Below, in pieces: positions 11,540 through 24,700 of a stretch of DNA of 51,092 bases (position 1 is the stretch's first letter; every line of letters begins with the position of its first letter). This DNA is from Phoronis australis (Eukaryota; Phoronida; Phoronidae). The translations under genes and the position numbers were made by a program. The stretch covers positions 85,250-136,341 of the forward strand of contig NMRA01000787.1 in the NCBI GenBank assembly GCA_002633005.1, in the 5' to 3' direction. Below the pieces are notes generated by a model, which was given only the letters and a program-made list of their open reading frames with translations, was not told the origin of the DNA and made no database searches.

Positions 11540-13784
11540 GTAATCATCTACTGAGTGGAGTTCAATACCCGTCTCACAGCGAGAAAAATCAAGTCAAAAT
11601 CGTAAGTCATGCTCTTATTGAAAATACACTGCAATAGCTCCAAAGACTGCACTATGAACTCAACCTTAGAGATAAGTAATTCATGAAACAATACTTATTA
11701 GTTGAAGCTCAGAGTGACTCAAATTTTTGACTTGGTGACTTCTAGGCATTTTTCAAAGTCCCCAAATTTGACAACTGCAGCCAAGGTAGGAAGACCTCAA
11801 GTTAGAACAGAGAGCATGGTTTTGGTGTGTTTTTTGAAAACTGATGTCACAGTTCACAATTTTTAGATGTACATTGTTCGAAAATAGCAGTTGTAGATCT
11901 TGGCACAAAAACAATTCAAGTTTTAAAATAGTTCCCTCATTACTTAAAAGTAGTGCAGGTTTCAAAATGAATCAGGGGCACAGAGCAGTGCCACCTATGA
12001 TGCTTTTTTGTCCTTCCAGATCAGAAGGTTAAAGGGACTAAACCGGTATTTTGGGGGTTATTATTGGACAGGATGGATTCTTTTTAGTTTTAACAGAGCT
12101 ATGAAACAATAAAATCCATTGTTTTTTGACTTCACGACAATTCACCAAGTTTCTCTGATGTCTGCCAGACATTCACTGAAATCAAAATTAGTGATATTAT
12201 CAGTTAAGTAGGCTAAAATACTTGGATGCTTAATACATGGGGTTTGGCTCGGGGGGGGGGGGGTGGGGGTAGAACGTTCAGCAATGAATTCAGTTATTCG
12301 ATGCTAATTCTGTAAAATATGAACTTAACACTGACCTGTGGACCTCCAATCTGTTCAAGATTAACATCCACAGTATACATTACATTATGACCTCAAACAG
12401 ACCAATTGAAACTTGAAATGACCCAATAATGTTCATAGCATATTACAATCTTTAATAAAGTCTCATAAAAATTGAAGGTTCAGGGTAAAATTTTAGAAAA
12501 TGATAAAATAAATTCAAATAACATTTGAAATCCTAAGCCAGTAATGCTTTAAAAATTCTCCAGTTTGGGATAGTTTCTAAAATTTTGTATCGTTAAATGC
12601 AAGTCTAAATTGAACTTCTTCATTCTGAAGATTGGGACATCAGCAATTAATGGCATATGCTGTAATTCTCAAACAACGGACACTGAGTTAAGCATCGAAT
12701 GTAAGAAAATAGACTTGTTAGTTCATAAAGTTACTCAAAGTAGCTGCTGATGCAATATTTTTATGTGCCCACATATTATGAATTATGTTATAATTTGATC
12801 GTAATTCTTAAATTTGCGAAGGTCAGTGTTGCTCATTTGTTGAAAATGTGATATAAGCACCAATTGTCTAAACTGGAGAATTCTTACTGCAATGAATAAC
12901 AAAAAGTGCAGTGAACATTCCAGAATTCATAAATTTAAAGTTTAAAATACAAAGGATAACAACAATTGTTATTGTACAACAGCCACGTCCCAAAATACAA
13001 CAACGCCACTCTGACTGCATTATTTACCCATAAAGCAATATTGCTGTTGCTCTGCTCATCACTGTATCAAGTCAATATAATGCTAAGTGAAGCTGAATAA
13101 CCCACATTTCATCAAAGAAGAAAAAACTTTTGATTTAAGCTGCTTGCTGCTATATACAGCTAGTCTCAACTTGTTGCTTACTCTCAGAAAACTGATTTTT
13201 AAGGTTAGAAAGTTTGTTATTGTCTTAGACCAACATCATAACAGTAAGTGGTCCCAATCAACATTTTTGATGAAAGGCAGGTTAATAGCTGCTTGCGTAA
13301 GTTTTATTGCACAGTATATGGCAATGAGCAGGACACTACTTGAACAAACCCAGCTCAGAAGTGTGTGTAAGCAGCCTAACCTTTCATAAACTAAGCATTT
13401 TCTATGACAATGAAATAGAAGACTGAGTTGAATATAGGAGGTGACTCAAATTTGCAGCAGCTTTGCCTTATTTGCGGACAATGAAAACTGCATGAACAGC
13501 CAAATAATGGGCTGAGCTATTCAGAGTCCATAGGCAGTAATCAAACAATCCTCTTTTTAACTAGTAGACCATTCAGTTAGATACTCTGGGTCGAGATGAA
13601 CACTCCAACATGCAAAAATCAACAGAGCATCTTAAGCACTGGATATGTTTAGTTGTCACAAAACAATTGACACAACACTTAGATGTAACAATGTGATGTC
13701 ACCATTGATATCATCTATTTTATAACTTTTATACAACCTACAGCTGGTGACCAAGAAAGTCTACGAGATTACAAACCTTACTCC
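11540..13784. other. intergenic and probable caspase 3' UTR
   Basis: Downstream of the caspase stop on the minus strand. An AATAAA on that strand (TTTATT on plus) lies near 13302, a plausible poly(A) signal about 480 nt after the stop. A G-run at 12250-12268 is simple sequence. Confidence 0.4.
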
Positions 13785-16700
13785 TTACCACTTTGGCTTG
13801 AGATACACCAGTTTAGTTAATTGTGAAACAATAGATGGCATCTGCTTCATGTCACTCGTCCATTCATAGTCAGTATCAGACATGAAGTGATATGCTACAA
13901 GCTTATTGACTAACGTGAGCATGTGAAGAAGGTCCATCTCTTCACAGCAGGCATCGAGAACTTTTGACAGCGCTTGAATGTACCAAGAACCATCCTCAGA
14001 GTTACGCCATGAGAAAAATCCTGTGAAATGCAAACAAAATTTAAGAGTTGAACGTAAATTTTCACTTTAAGACATAATAACGTAGAGTTTTAATTTTCTT
14101 TTTTTTTCATGAAAGATGACTTGCACCAAATTCATGCTTTACCATCAGAAAATTGGGTCTGAGAAATTGCAGGCAATCACAACAACATTAGAAGCTCTGG
14201 AAAGACAGAAAAAAGATTGATTTTAACAATTATCGTGTTAGTCCAAAGTTGGTGAGATACATTGGGAAAGAATTAAGTACTACTTAAGGTACTTAACTGC
14301 TTTGGACACACAGTGAAGATAAGATTCATTATATTAATTAACAAGGTTTGCAGTGGGCATAAATCCAAGGCAATTGTTCAAATGGTATGTCATATTATTC
14401 AGCCATGAGCAATTTTACAAGAAAATAAAAAGTACCACAAAGCCATATTTATCTTGCCTTGTAATGTAGGAACATGTTCACAAATGTAGATCAATAGGCT
14501 GCTCAAAAATGTGGCAACTAAAAGCAAGAACCCGACAGTACGCAACTGACCTGGCACAACAGAGTATGATACAAGGAAGTCAGCCTCTTCTGGAATTTTA
14601 AGTGTCTTTTCATTGCTTGGTACTGAGTCTGTTTCATCAGCGCTGTCGGCCACATCCACACCGTGGTCATACTTAGTACCCCGACATGCCTGAAAAGGGT
14701 CAACAGTTCTTATCACCTTGATGAATCCCGTACAGAATTACAGTAGCTGGTATTCAGACCTGGGTGGGAGGGCATTCAGTCCTAGTGTGACTCAGGCAGG
14801 AAGTGCAACCCTGACGTGCCATTCAGATGGTTGGACTCAATCATGGCAAATTTCTTCTGACACCGTAATTTTCCGATTGAGCTCCCGATAAAACAATCCA
14901 TTTCAATAACAATGGGTTGTGTTACTGGAACAACACTAGATACAAAACTGATATTTTGCAGACAATGCATAGCTTCATCCAAATACATTTGTACAGTTGA
15001 TTCATGTTCTTCTCCCAGAAGATTTACAACTTCATTGATATGACCAAAACAACACACAGTTGGACAATTTACCTGAATAAAGAAGAGCTTGGGTTTGCCC
15101 ACTAGGGTGCGGCACTTGTCACCTTTGAACTTATCCAGGATGAAGTTAATGGGAACAGTGCCGTTTGTGCAATAGAACGTGCCATCTCGGCCATGAGACA
15201 TGAGAACAAACACCAAACAGTCGGAGTTTGAGTAGTTGCGTTCAGATGCTGGAACAAAATATCATGGTGAGAAGCTAAAATTATGCCTTTTCTCTCACAT
15301 AATTATAGCAATCTGATAAACCAATCGATTTTTGTAATAAAAATTAGCGCATATACACATTATTACAAAAGCTGAAACTTTGAAAATAAACATGACTTTT
15401 ACCAATTGACTCTAAGAGGGGGGAGGTTAGGTTAAATAGAAATAGTTTAAGGATGACCCTCTATTAAAAAGAAAATGTCTCAAGTTTCTAGATTTTCTCC
15501 AAAAATTAAAAAGTGTTACTAGTACCTATACTTATTTTAGAAGAACAGGTAACAGGTGAGTTGTAATTTCAGCAAAAAAAAACAAAAAACCTGGGCCAGG
15601 CATTTCTCTATAAATCTTATGTCGTATTTACCCTTGAAAACGATATCGGTCAATTGCAGAGTAGTGACATCAGCATAGCAAACAACTTCGAACCCCAACT
15701 TTAAAAATGCTGATTCCATCAATTGCACATCAACTTCTGACCCTTTTCGTTCCTGTTGCCCTGTTTTCTCCTCAAAATGCCTGTTGTTAACAATAATTGC
15801 AGTACCCCTTTCATCATGGTCAAACTTGTAGGACACATTTCTCAGCACACAGTTGTCCAGCGGAGTGCCAGAGGATAGCTGTCTGAAAAAAAAAACGGGC
15901 AGACAGTAACTTGACTAATGCTACAATAGTAGCAGAAACCCCAGCACCACAAAACGAGCATGGGAGATCATCTTGATTTTTTAGAACACCCCTATGATGC
16001 ACTACACGAGATTGAGAACCTTGCAAGACTTCCAATACATTTCTGTAAAGTTTTTGTATAAAAGCCTAACTCAATTTAGTCCTTTTGTATACTGTATGAT
16101 TGTGAGTTACTTAACAGATCGAAATAAGATACCACAAGTACATGCAAAATTGACAGGTAAATACTGGTAATATTACAGGAAATTACATCGCCGTGTACGC
16201 TGCAGATGTACACAGGCAATAATAGTCTACCCCATCAGAAGTTACGCATTTCAAATAAAACATCTAATGAAACATGAATGTATACATTTAGTTATAATTG
16301 CCATGACTCTGGACACAATTTAGTTAACATAATATGGACACATCCATGAAAATCTGTCAACAGGTGCCATTTTGAGGAAGTTATTAGAAATCATGCCAGC
16401 AGAATCATTAAAAATTCTATGGGACAATAATCTTACAAATTTCACAGGATATCTTCCCATGCTATGTTTTGCTAGACAGTGTCGGACCGCCTATAGCTGG
16501 CCGCAGTAAAGGAGCTTCATAGCCCGGAAGCTTTTCGTCGAATTATGCCTCACACTGATTAGAACATTAAAGTCACGTTGTTATAAGTATCACAAAAGAT
16601 AATACACAAAAAGATAATAGCGGCCAAAAAGTGGAGAATCAAAAAGCATTGCTGAAGAAAGTAAGTGCTTTTTTAAGTAACATTTTTAAGTGTCATATAT

Positions 16701-17250
16701 TAGCAAAGATCGAGAAAACATCTCATTCAGTAAGTGGATTTGGCCTACCAACTGTTTAAAAGACACGGGATGAGGTTAGTACAGAAATATTGTAGCACAT
16801 TCATAACCAGCCAATGCTACAGCGTGTTTCTTACTGCTAGTACTAGTAAACTAGTGTGAAGACTTAGTGCATGACAATATCCCCAGAAGAATTGTGTGAT
16901 CATCATGTGTTTTTGCAAGTTTCCTGTGTCTACAGACAGTACCCGGCAATTCCATTCCAAGTGAAATAAGAAGACTGGTAAAATAGAAAGAAAAAACTGA
17001 ATCTTGAGAAATGCTGAACTGAATAACTGAGTGAAACTACTCAACTTGAGTCAAGACTAAAGTAAAGGGAAATGTCTGATAAAGTAGACTAAAATTTTGT
17101 GGCTTATCGGTATGATAAATTATATACACATCGCACCCGTTTATTGATATTTTAGCAATAATACCTAACGGAATCCGAAATTCGCCCACTTGACGATTCG
17201 TTATGTTCGCCGGTAGCATCAATAAAATCCGCCATCCCGGAAGCAGCCAT
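13785..17250 (-). CDS. CASP3/7: executioner caspase (caspase-3/7-like), 5 exons, 295 aa
   Basis: Cysteine protease zymogen that cleaves after Asp during apoptosis. Exons on the minus strand: 17250-17165, 15882-15632, 15248-15073, 14689-14551, 14020-13785; all junctions are GT-AG and phases fit (888 nt including stop). Seen: short prodomain (about 50 aa), p20 core starting at RGTAIIVNN (residue 54), catalytic His131 in MSHGRDG, catalytic Cys173 in QACRG, p10 motif FFSWRNSEDGSW from residue 219. The large/small subunit linker contains DETD192-S193, like the activation site of caspase-3. The short prodomain without CARD or DED and the length near 280-300 aa fit the executioner class. The start chosen (17250) has a strong context, ACAATGG; another in-frame ATG lies 21 nt upstream (17271) behind an in-frame TAG. 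The QACRG motif is split by an intron between Q and A. Intron 1 carries an interspersed repeat copy. All catalytic residues are intact, so it is probably functional. Confidence 0.93.
16506..16585 (+). repeat. interspersed repeat family R1, copy in caspase intron 1
   Basis: GGAGCTTCATAG, CGGAAGCTTTTC and AATTATGCCTCACAC in the same order and spacing as 17807-17894 and, inverted, 39183-39260. Confidence 0.65.
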
Positions 17251-17343
17251 TGTTTTGACGTAAAGCGTCATCTAGCGAATACTCAAGAAACCTCTTTTTC
17301 GATAATCAAAGAGAGAAAGAACCAATTCTGTTGGCAGTTTTGG

Positions 17344-17461
17344 CCAATATATAAGCGATATCATTGGTTTTTGACCTGCTGGTGGATACCAGGCGCATGA
17401 TTCATGTGCTGATTCGTTAACATACGTCAACATTTTTAAACGTGAAGTAGTATTCCTGGTG
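17344..17461. promoter_or_regulatory. candidate bidirectional promoter and 5' UTR exon between caspase and FYVE-ARM gene
   Basis: CCAAT at 17344-17348 runs into TATATAA on the plus strand, and an ATTGG (CCAAT on the minus strand) follows at about 17363. A strong donor, gtgagt, at 17462 could end a noncoding first exon of the plus-strand FYVE-ARM gene. The caspase ATG is only about 95 bp away on the other strand. A coding reading through this donor into 18786 meets a stop, so this exon would be untranslated. Inferred from motifs only. Confidence 0.35.
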
Positions 17462-17774
17462 GTGAGTTCAGGAACTATTGAGGATTCCCCTCAAGCCTCG
17501 GTCTGAACCATAGGGGAGTTTCCGAAAATGGATTCTTGTACGTGATCGAAGGTCAACGAGCAAAGAGCATGGATGAAATACTGCGTTTGGAGGGGGTAGA
17601 GGTATCTCCAGCCAGAACTGAAGGACCTCCAGATGTGTTTTCATGCGACAGATTCTCTTTTGTTAAACCTAGGTACTCTGCATTACATCTTCTTGCCCTT
17701 GCCCTTGGCCTTGTCTCCAGACTAACTAACGCACACACAGTCGTCTCTGAGTCTGACTCTACCTCGACAGTGAC

Positions 17775-17894
17775 CACCGTCTCTAGATGTCCAGTAGAGA
17801 CGGTGTAGCTCCTATAGGAGCTTCATAGGCCGGAAGCTTTTCAGAAAATTATGCCTCACACTAGCTAAAACATCAAAGTCATGTTGTTATTTGC
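17775..17894 (+). repeat. interspersed repeat family R1 with terminal hairpin
   Basis: An 11-bp perfect stem, CACCGTCTCTA (17775-17785) with TAGAGACGGTG (17795-17805), is followed by TAGCTCCTATAGGAGCTTC and the R1 body. Between the caspase and FYVE-ARM exons. Confidence 0.65.
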
Positions 17895-18785
17895 CCATAG
17901 GGAGACACCTTAGCCTAAAGTGTCCCCCTATACTAGGCTTCAAGCCTGGCTGCCTTTAATTCCTTCCAACTCGAACAAGTACCCCAGTTATCATTTTTTT
18001 TTCTTCCAGCAGTCCCTTGTTCAGTTCCCAAAATTTGGAATTGTTTGTTGAGGAGTTTAGCTTGCTCCTTAGCCTTGGTGACTAGTTTCCCAAGATCTTT
18101 CTATGACGGATATGACTCCGATATTTTCAGATCTCACAGATCTTACATGAGTCCAAAAGTTCTTGTTTGGTTTACTTCCATTGTCTAAGTCAGTATCCAT
18201 TACGCACCCGCACAGTGGAATGAGTATCCCGATTGACTGGTCGGCCATTCAGGATACAGCTGTGTCGTTATCAGTTTGACAACATGGTAAATTTTTTGGG
18301 CCTGACATGGGCGATTTCAAATGAATTTTAAATCTGTTCATAGGGGATTGGGCCAAGTTTCGACCCCAAAATCAAGGCATCGACGGCCATGAATTTGATT
18401 AAATATTATGTCCTGCTTTCAACTATTGACAGTTTTTTTCACCAGACAACAATTGATTACTAAAATTTGTTAACCGTTCACATATTCATCTGATTCTGTG
18501 ACACAAGTTCTGCTTAAGGAGGAGAAGGTTGATTGTGGGACGAATTGTTACAAAATTCTTTTTACTGAACAGGAATTGTTTCACCTGATGGCTTTAATGG
18601 CATTTTTGTTGGTTTTTTGACATTCCCCGCGGTATTACATGACAGTGGAAATGTGTCGCCATTTTCCCTTATCATTCACACATTAATAGAGTTAGTTGCT
18701 AAAGAATATTAAATGAAACTTAATCACCTAAAACAAACCTATGGCAGGATTTAAGGGCAGAATTTGACTGTGAAATGTTTTTCAG

Positions 18786-21700
18786 ATGGATGGAGGACCA
18801 TGAGGCCAGTGTTTGTCCATTATGTTTGAAGGGCTTTGGACAACTAAGGAGAAAGCACCACTGCCGGCAATGTGGGCGGGTGTTATGCAGCAAATGTTGC
18901 TTTGAGAAGGTACTGGGCAGACTTTTCATTTGGTCACGCAATGAAAGAGGAATTTTTCCTCTTTATTTGAACTACATCATCTGTATACAACTTGTGTGAA
19001 ACTACATTGTAGGTTTAAATTTTGAAAATGTACATTGTTGAAAATGAAAAGTAGTTTTGAAGCAATATTTACTGATTTTCAAGTATTTTTTCTGGTTTCA
19101 ACCTTTGTTTTGCCGTAACTTTGACAGAATCATGTGCTTAAATATGCATGTGGTAAAGTTAGTCATTATCGCTCACTTTTTGTGGCTATTATTTGCCTCA
19201 AAACAAAAGAACCTAATTTCTTAAAGCATAAGATAAAGTCTAGACGTTTTTGGCGTGATGGCGTATGCACACACTAGCTGTTTTTCATTTTAAACAAAAA
19301 ATATAAACTTTCAATTAATTTTGATATTTATCCCGTGTGTTGTCTTTTTCCTGCATTCTTATTGGCTTTCAAGAAATATCTCCAAAGAAGGTAAGTGTAG
19401 ACCTGACTAGTTTTGTTGTTTTAGCCAATCTTTTGAGAGTCACTGTGCCAAAACCTACATTTAATTTTGTGTCAACATTTTCAACCAAGCAACAAATTGC
19501 AGTAGTTTTACTAAAACCTCCTTTACCCAGTTACAAAAATGCTTTATCTTTAGACACCAAAAAATTAGTTTTAAGAAACTTTAGTACGAGCTGGGTGTTT
19601 GTGAAAGGAATGACGTGATGTTGATGTTCAAAGATTGATATTGTCATTTTGTTAATAGCTGTCAGATATTGTGTTTGTTGAATTCAATTTATAATTTTGA
19701 TGGAACTTTTACACAGTTATGAAAAGAAAAGTACATTATGGCAGAGCTGTTGTGGGCGGAGAAATAATGATTAACTGTACTTACGTTGTGATAGACTGTC
19801 CCGAGTAGCCTGCTCACCCTACTCCAATAGTGCCAGTAAACTTATTTCTCTAATCGACTTAAAAATTATATCACATTGTTACCCTCACATTATTAGTTTA
19901 ATTAGTGTGAAGTATTCCAATCAGTAATAATAGCATGAATGTCCAGTTTGTAGTCTTAAAAATCCCTATAATTGCTGCATCACGGTTATTTTGCTTAAAA
20001 ATTTGTATTTCAAAAAATAACACAATTGCCTTTTCAGTAGATGTCTTATTTGTCTTTTATGGCGTTTCACTGCTTCACCATTAGGTGCCATTGCCACAAC
20101 TTGACCTCTATGATCCAGAGAGAGTCTGTGAGAAATGTCGACCCGTTTCACAGTTTGTCACCAAGTCATTTTCACCTCAGCAGGTAAGTACAGTTCAAAC
20201 AAAATAATTATGTTATTAAGAGTGTTTTTAATTTACAAATAATATGGTAGTGTTTGTTAATATTTCTTACAAAAATACTATGTACAATAATAAGAATTAA
20301 GCCCAGAAAGCATTATATTTGGGCATAGTTACAAATAATAAAGTGAAATGGGTTTCATTTAATTACATGTCAAAAATACCTGGACAGAATGAACAAAAAC
20401 TCTTTGCCTATTAGGTAAGAGTTAACAGAAATTTCTTCTTCCTGTGAGAGGATATATGTGAGAATGACCTGTCTCTGTGACACTACAAAAAGTTGTTCTT
20501 TAAGTTTTACTATTTAATTCTTTTACGTATTGGGATTGTTGTGAAATATGAACCTAACCAGGATGAGTTCTGCAGGGCTAGTTTCTTACGAGTTGTTGAG
20601 GTAAGGCAAAAACATGACAGTGAAAGTCCAGTAATTTGAAAATAAGCTCGAAGCCTTGTGCGCAGTTAGCAAAATTTACTGCCAATGAAACAATTCTGTG
20701 GTGTCTCTCTATTTCCATTCCATTAGCAAAGATTTTTTTTTTGTCACAGGTGCCTCAAGAGTTACTTGCATGATGAAATACTCCCTTGGCTAGCTGTTGT
20801 GCTGAGTCTTTAAAGGCGAAGGCAACCTTTTTCCATGTCATTTTGAGCTAAAATAAGGTTGATTGGTTATCCTAGACATATTTTCCACTTAATTACATCT
20901 TTTCGTAATTTTATTAATTACTCGCCTGCTACTGCAGAAGTGACGTTTTAGGAGGCAAGCATTTCGCGCCAATTTCTTTTCATATAGTCTGACTGTGAGA
21001 GCTGCCGAGTCAGTCATTGTTCTACTTCGGTTGTGTTAAGTTCCGTCGTCGTTTGCTTTCATTTACTAGTCAGTCACTGTTGCTGCGTACCGGAATTTAC
21101 TAGTTATCTGCTCACGCGCGCTTTGGGAGTACCTTTGCATCGCTTTCCGATGGATGACACACTTCGCCGTATTTGGCTCGTTCGTGTGAAGAACGCAGCG
21201 TTACCTGTCCACGCAACGTACAAAGCAGTGGAGAATTACCGTGTGTGTGGCAAGCACTTTCTGCTCTCCGCTTACGAAAGGGATTTTTACGCTGAACTGA
21301 TGAAGGTCCCTGCGAAACAACGCCTGAAGAAGGATGCCATTCCGTCTGTGTTGATTCCCGGCAGTGCCCCATCGCCACCCCCGAGAAGTGCGTTTTTGAG
21401 GCGAGAAGCTTTGTGAGCTGTGGCCAGTACAGTGACTGGAGCCAGTGGAGGCACTTCATCTACTGTCACCCGTGCCTCCGAACGTACCCCAGAGCGTGCA
21501 ATTCCTGGAACCAGTAGTGATTCGCCCTGTGCTGTCTTCTCCAACCCAGAGCCTCTAAGCAGCCCTGCAGCGATATTGAGTAGTGGGAGTACTTGATTAC
21601 AGGCCCAGTTCGACACCCAGTGGAGAGGACAGTTTGTCGTTCAGTGAACAGATCGGTGAGCCAAACTTTGATAAGTTTATTGTGGACTTGTCTATTTAGA

Positions 21701-24700
21701 AGGTGCCAGGTGTGTGGCGAGGGAGTCACACGACACGATGTAAGCAGTTTGGGTGCTTAGGTCACCATCTAGTGGGAGTGTGTCGCGGGAGACTCTGGCA
21801 ACTGAGTGGGACAGTTGCTGCTCTGTCTGTGGTATGCCGGAGGTTCACTTAACCATGTCCAGTAGTGGCTTGGCCTCGTCGAACTCTGAACAGCACAAGC
21901 ATTCCATTGAGGTAGGCATAACAACGCACACAGTGCATTTGCACCAAGATGTGTCACCACGTCTGTCCTCAGTAGCCGCCTCGTTTCTCTCAACAGCTGC
22001 CTGTGCCTGTGCGTACTCTGCCTCGTTATACTCGGGCTCAAACATGTACCCACCCACTGAATGTCCGTGAAAAAATTCCTCGTCACCACTGCTGTGAACA
22101 AGGTCTCCGTCACTCACACTACTGTCACTGTGATACGGGTCACCGACTCCAGCCATTTTCAGCTTACAACACACTAAACAATCCCTAAATCCAACGTAGT
22201 TGAGTTCTCTACTAACCTATCTTGCCGCAGAATACTCGCCGATGGAAAGTGGTGGCGACAATTGTTGAAAAACAGCACAAAACAAAAGTAGAATAGAACA
22301 GATTCGCACGGTAAAGTCAACGCAAAACCAAGTGGCGGGAAACGCTTGCCTCCTAAAACGTCACTTCCGGAGTAGCGGACGAGTAATTTATAAAATTACG
22401 AAAAGCTGTAATTAAGTGGAAAATATGTCTAGGATAACCAACCAACCTTATTTTAGCTCAAAATGACATGGAAAAAGGTTGCCTTCGCCTTTAAATATTG
22501 TTTAATATCTCTCCACTGCTACCATTTAGACATTTATGCAGTCAGCTGCAGAAGGGTTGTCTCAGCTGGTTCTTCAGGCAGATCAGATCAAACAAGTGGT
22601 GGAACTTGGAGGTCTACACGTCTTAATTCACCTGGCTAAACAAGACTCTCTACCCATCAAGGTGAGCACATTTTGTTTTCAAATTTAATTTTCGAAACAG
22701 CCTTTATCATCAACATTTTCCCGTGTGGAGTGTAAAGACTCCCATCTGGAATGTAATTGTTTTTCTTCGCGGTGATGTGATGTAAACGCACCTAGTTACT
22801 TTTTCTTTCAACGTTCCCCTTAATGTTAAGGCCGCAATAAAATTACAATTATCCTCATAGGCGTATTTGCACTTTCCGAAACTAACCAACATCGTGACAT
22901 TTTATCTTGTTCCAAATTGGAATTGGACCCTACTGCTTCAGTGACTGCAACTAATTTGCCGTCACAAGAATTTTAAAGATGCTGGTCTGGAGAAGTAATG
23001 AGCTAACTCTTCTTCTCAAGCCTTAAAGTCTGTCATATGGTAAGACCTCGCAAAAATAATTGCCAGTAATACGATTGATCAATCAATCATCGCATACTGC
23101 TACAAAGTCTAAAACTGAATTCTTTACGCTTTCAGAAAATGTACAACGACAAATGGCTAAATGGATAGGCTCTGAATGACGTTAGTCATAACCAATTTAT
23201 GTAATATGTTTTTAGAGAGCAGTGGCATCGGGGTTGCATACCTTGTCAACAAACACGCCCTTGCACCCCCTGTTGGTGGAGAGTGGAGCTATCAAAGCTA
23301 TTTGCAAGTATGAGTCGCATTAACCTGTAATGTAAATCTTGTGACAACTCGTGTACGACCTTTAAGTCCATCACTGGTGTTGTTGAGCGTAACCATGGAA
23401 GCTCATGAGAACGAAATATTAAAAGTGGTGTTTACTTAAAATCTCCTGTTATTATCATTGCGTAATTCACCATGAACAGAAGTTCCTGAGGCGAGGTGTT
23501 TTTAAATTATGACTTGTGGTTTCAGTACTACTGCACTGCTGAACTTGTCACATCAATAAATTAAGGAAATAATTATTAATTGGAAGTGGATTTTTTCATT
23601 TAAAGATCTTTCTCCCTGTTAGTAATGAATCTGACATTATCTTCTTTTGCCTAGTGATTGTTTTGTTATTTACTGACAACACTCACCCACAAGCTAGTTC
23701 TTATCAGTATTGTGGTTTGAAAGCTATAAGCTCCACCTGTTGTTCATATAAGTCAGGCACCAACATTCCAGTAAAGATTTATTGTAACCACCTCACTTTC
23801 AGCACCAGTTGTGAGGTTGGCTTCTTGTGGGGGATCATAGATAATGTGGCAGCTCCCATTCTGAAGTAACTGATGCCAGGTAAAGGACATCTGTTTGTTT
23901 CCTGGACAGCTGATGTACCCATTCATCTCTATTCCACCAGGTGTCGAGAGCGCACCAGCCTGACCACCGCTCACTGGCTTCAAGGGGTTCGTGAGTGGGA
24001 GCTGCCTGTCCTGAGTCTAAGCAGTGGCAACTCTAACTCTACTTCTTTGTTTCAGTATACTGTCGAGTCCAGCGGCTGATGATCAGATGATTATTGATGG
24101 CATCAGTGCACTCATGATATTTGTTAAATCAGCTGAGTTCAAAACACAAGGTAAGTAGGTTTTCGTGTGGTAAAAGGTTGGATGAACTAAGCCACAGAGT
24201 TATACTTGGTACTGATGGATGTAAGATATAGTGCAAGACAAAAGTAGTCTAACAGCTTATTTAAGATGACTTATTCTTATTAAAATGACATTAGCAAGAA
24301 ATTAATGAATTTTGGACCTCAAAAGTAGGGCTGCCTATATTAATAACCCCACCCAAAGGGTGCCCCGTCATGGCGACTAATTCTGTTAACAGTAAAATTG
24401 GCTGATAATAATTATTAGGGCAGCAAAATTCAAATTACAGAGTGGACTAGCCACGTCATTAACTTTCCTGTTCATTCACCTACTTTCATGGTCACGAGAG
24501 AAGACTGACGTTGAATTTGGCTTCCTACAAGCCGCCATGACAGGGATTCTGGATTGTTTTTCTTAATACTTTGCCTGAATGCCCATAACGTAAAATTGAG
24601 GACTTGACAGGGACCTCAGAGGTCTCACACTTCACTGATTTATCCACATTATTTAGGAAATGCTTTGCCCAGTCACACATTGTGTGTCATAAAAGAGATA

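Larger units (their letters stand above)
20814..22490 (+). mobile_element. Kolobok-like DNA transposon A (non-autonomous), TTAA target duplication
   Basis: A 1677-bp element flanked by TTAA on both sides (20810-20813 and 22491-22494). Ends are inverted repeats starting AGGCGAAGGCAACC, about 170 bp long. Inside are a THAP-domain ORF reading inward from the left and a P2X7-C-terminal-like ORF reading inward from the right. TTAA duplications together with THAP domains fit the Kolobok superfamily; TTAA alone would also fit piggyBac. No transposase catalytic region seen. It lies in intron 2 of the FYVE-ARM gene, ending 39 bp before the next exon. Confidence 0.8.

Noticed and set aside
15040-15072. 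Apparent inactive caspase with QVNCPTV in place of QACRG
   Set aside because: This is intron read-through; the GT donor at 15072 and acceptor before 14689 restore QACRG.
17536-17808. Overlapping open frames on both strands between caspase and FYVE-ARM exons
   Set aside because: No domain, no matching splice phase to 18786, and the 3' part is repeat R1.
19337-19390. Candidate FYVE-ARM exon ending EISPKK before a good GTAAGT donor
   Set aside because: From the only nearby acceptor it would be 17 nt and break the frame; joining 18909 directly to 20085 gives a complete FYVE domain.
23753-23983. 76-codon minus-strand frame in FYVE-ARM intron 4
   Set aside because: Not recognised; no supporting splice sites. 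May be an old mobile-element fragment.
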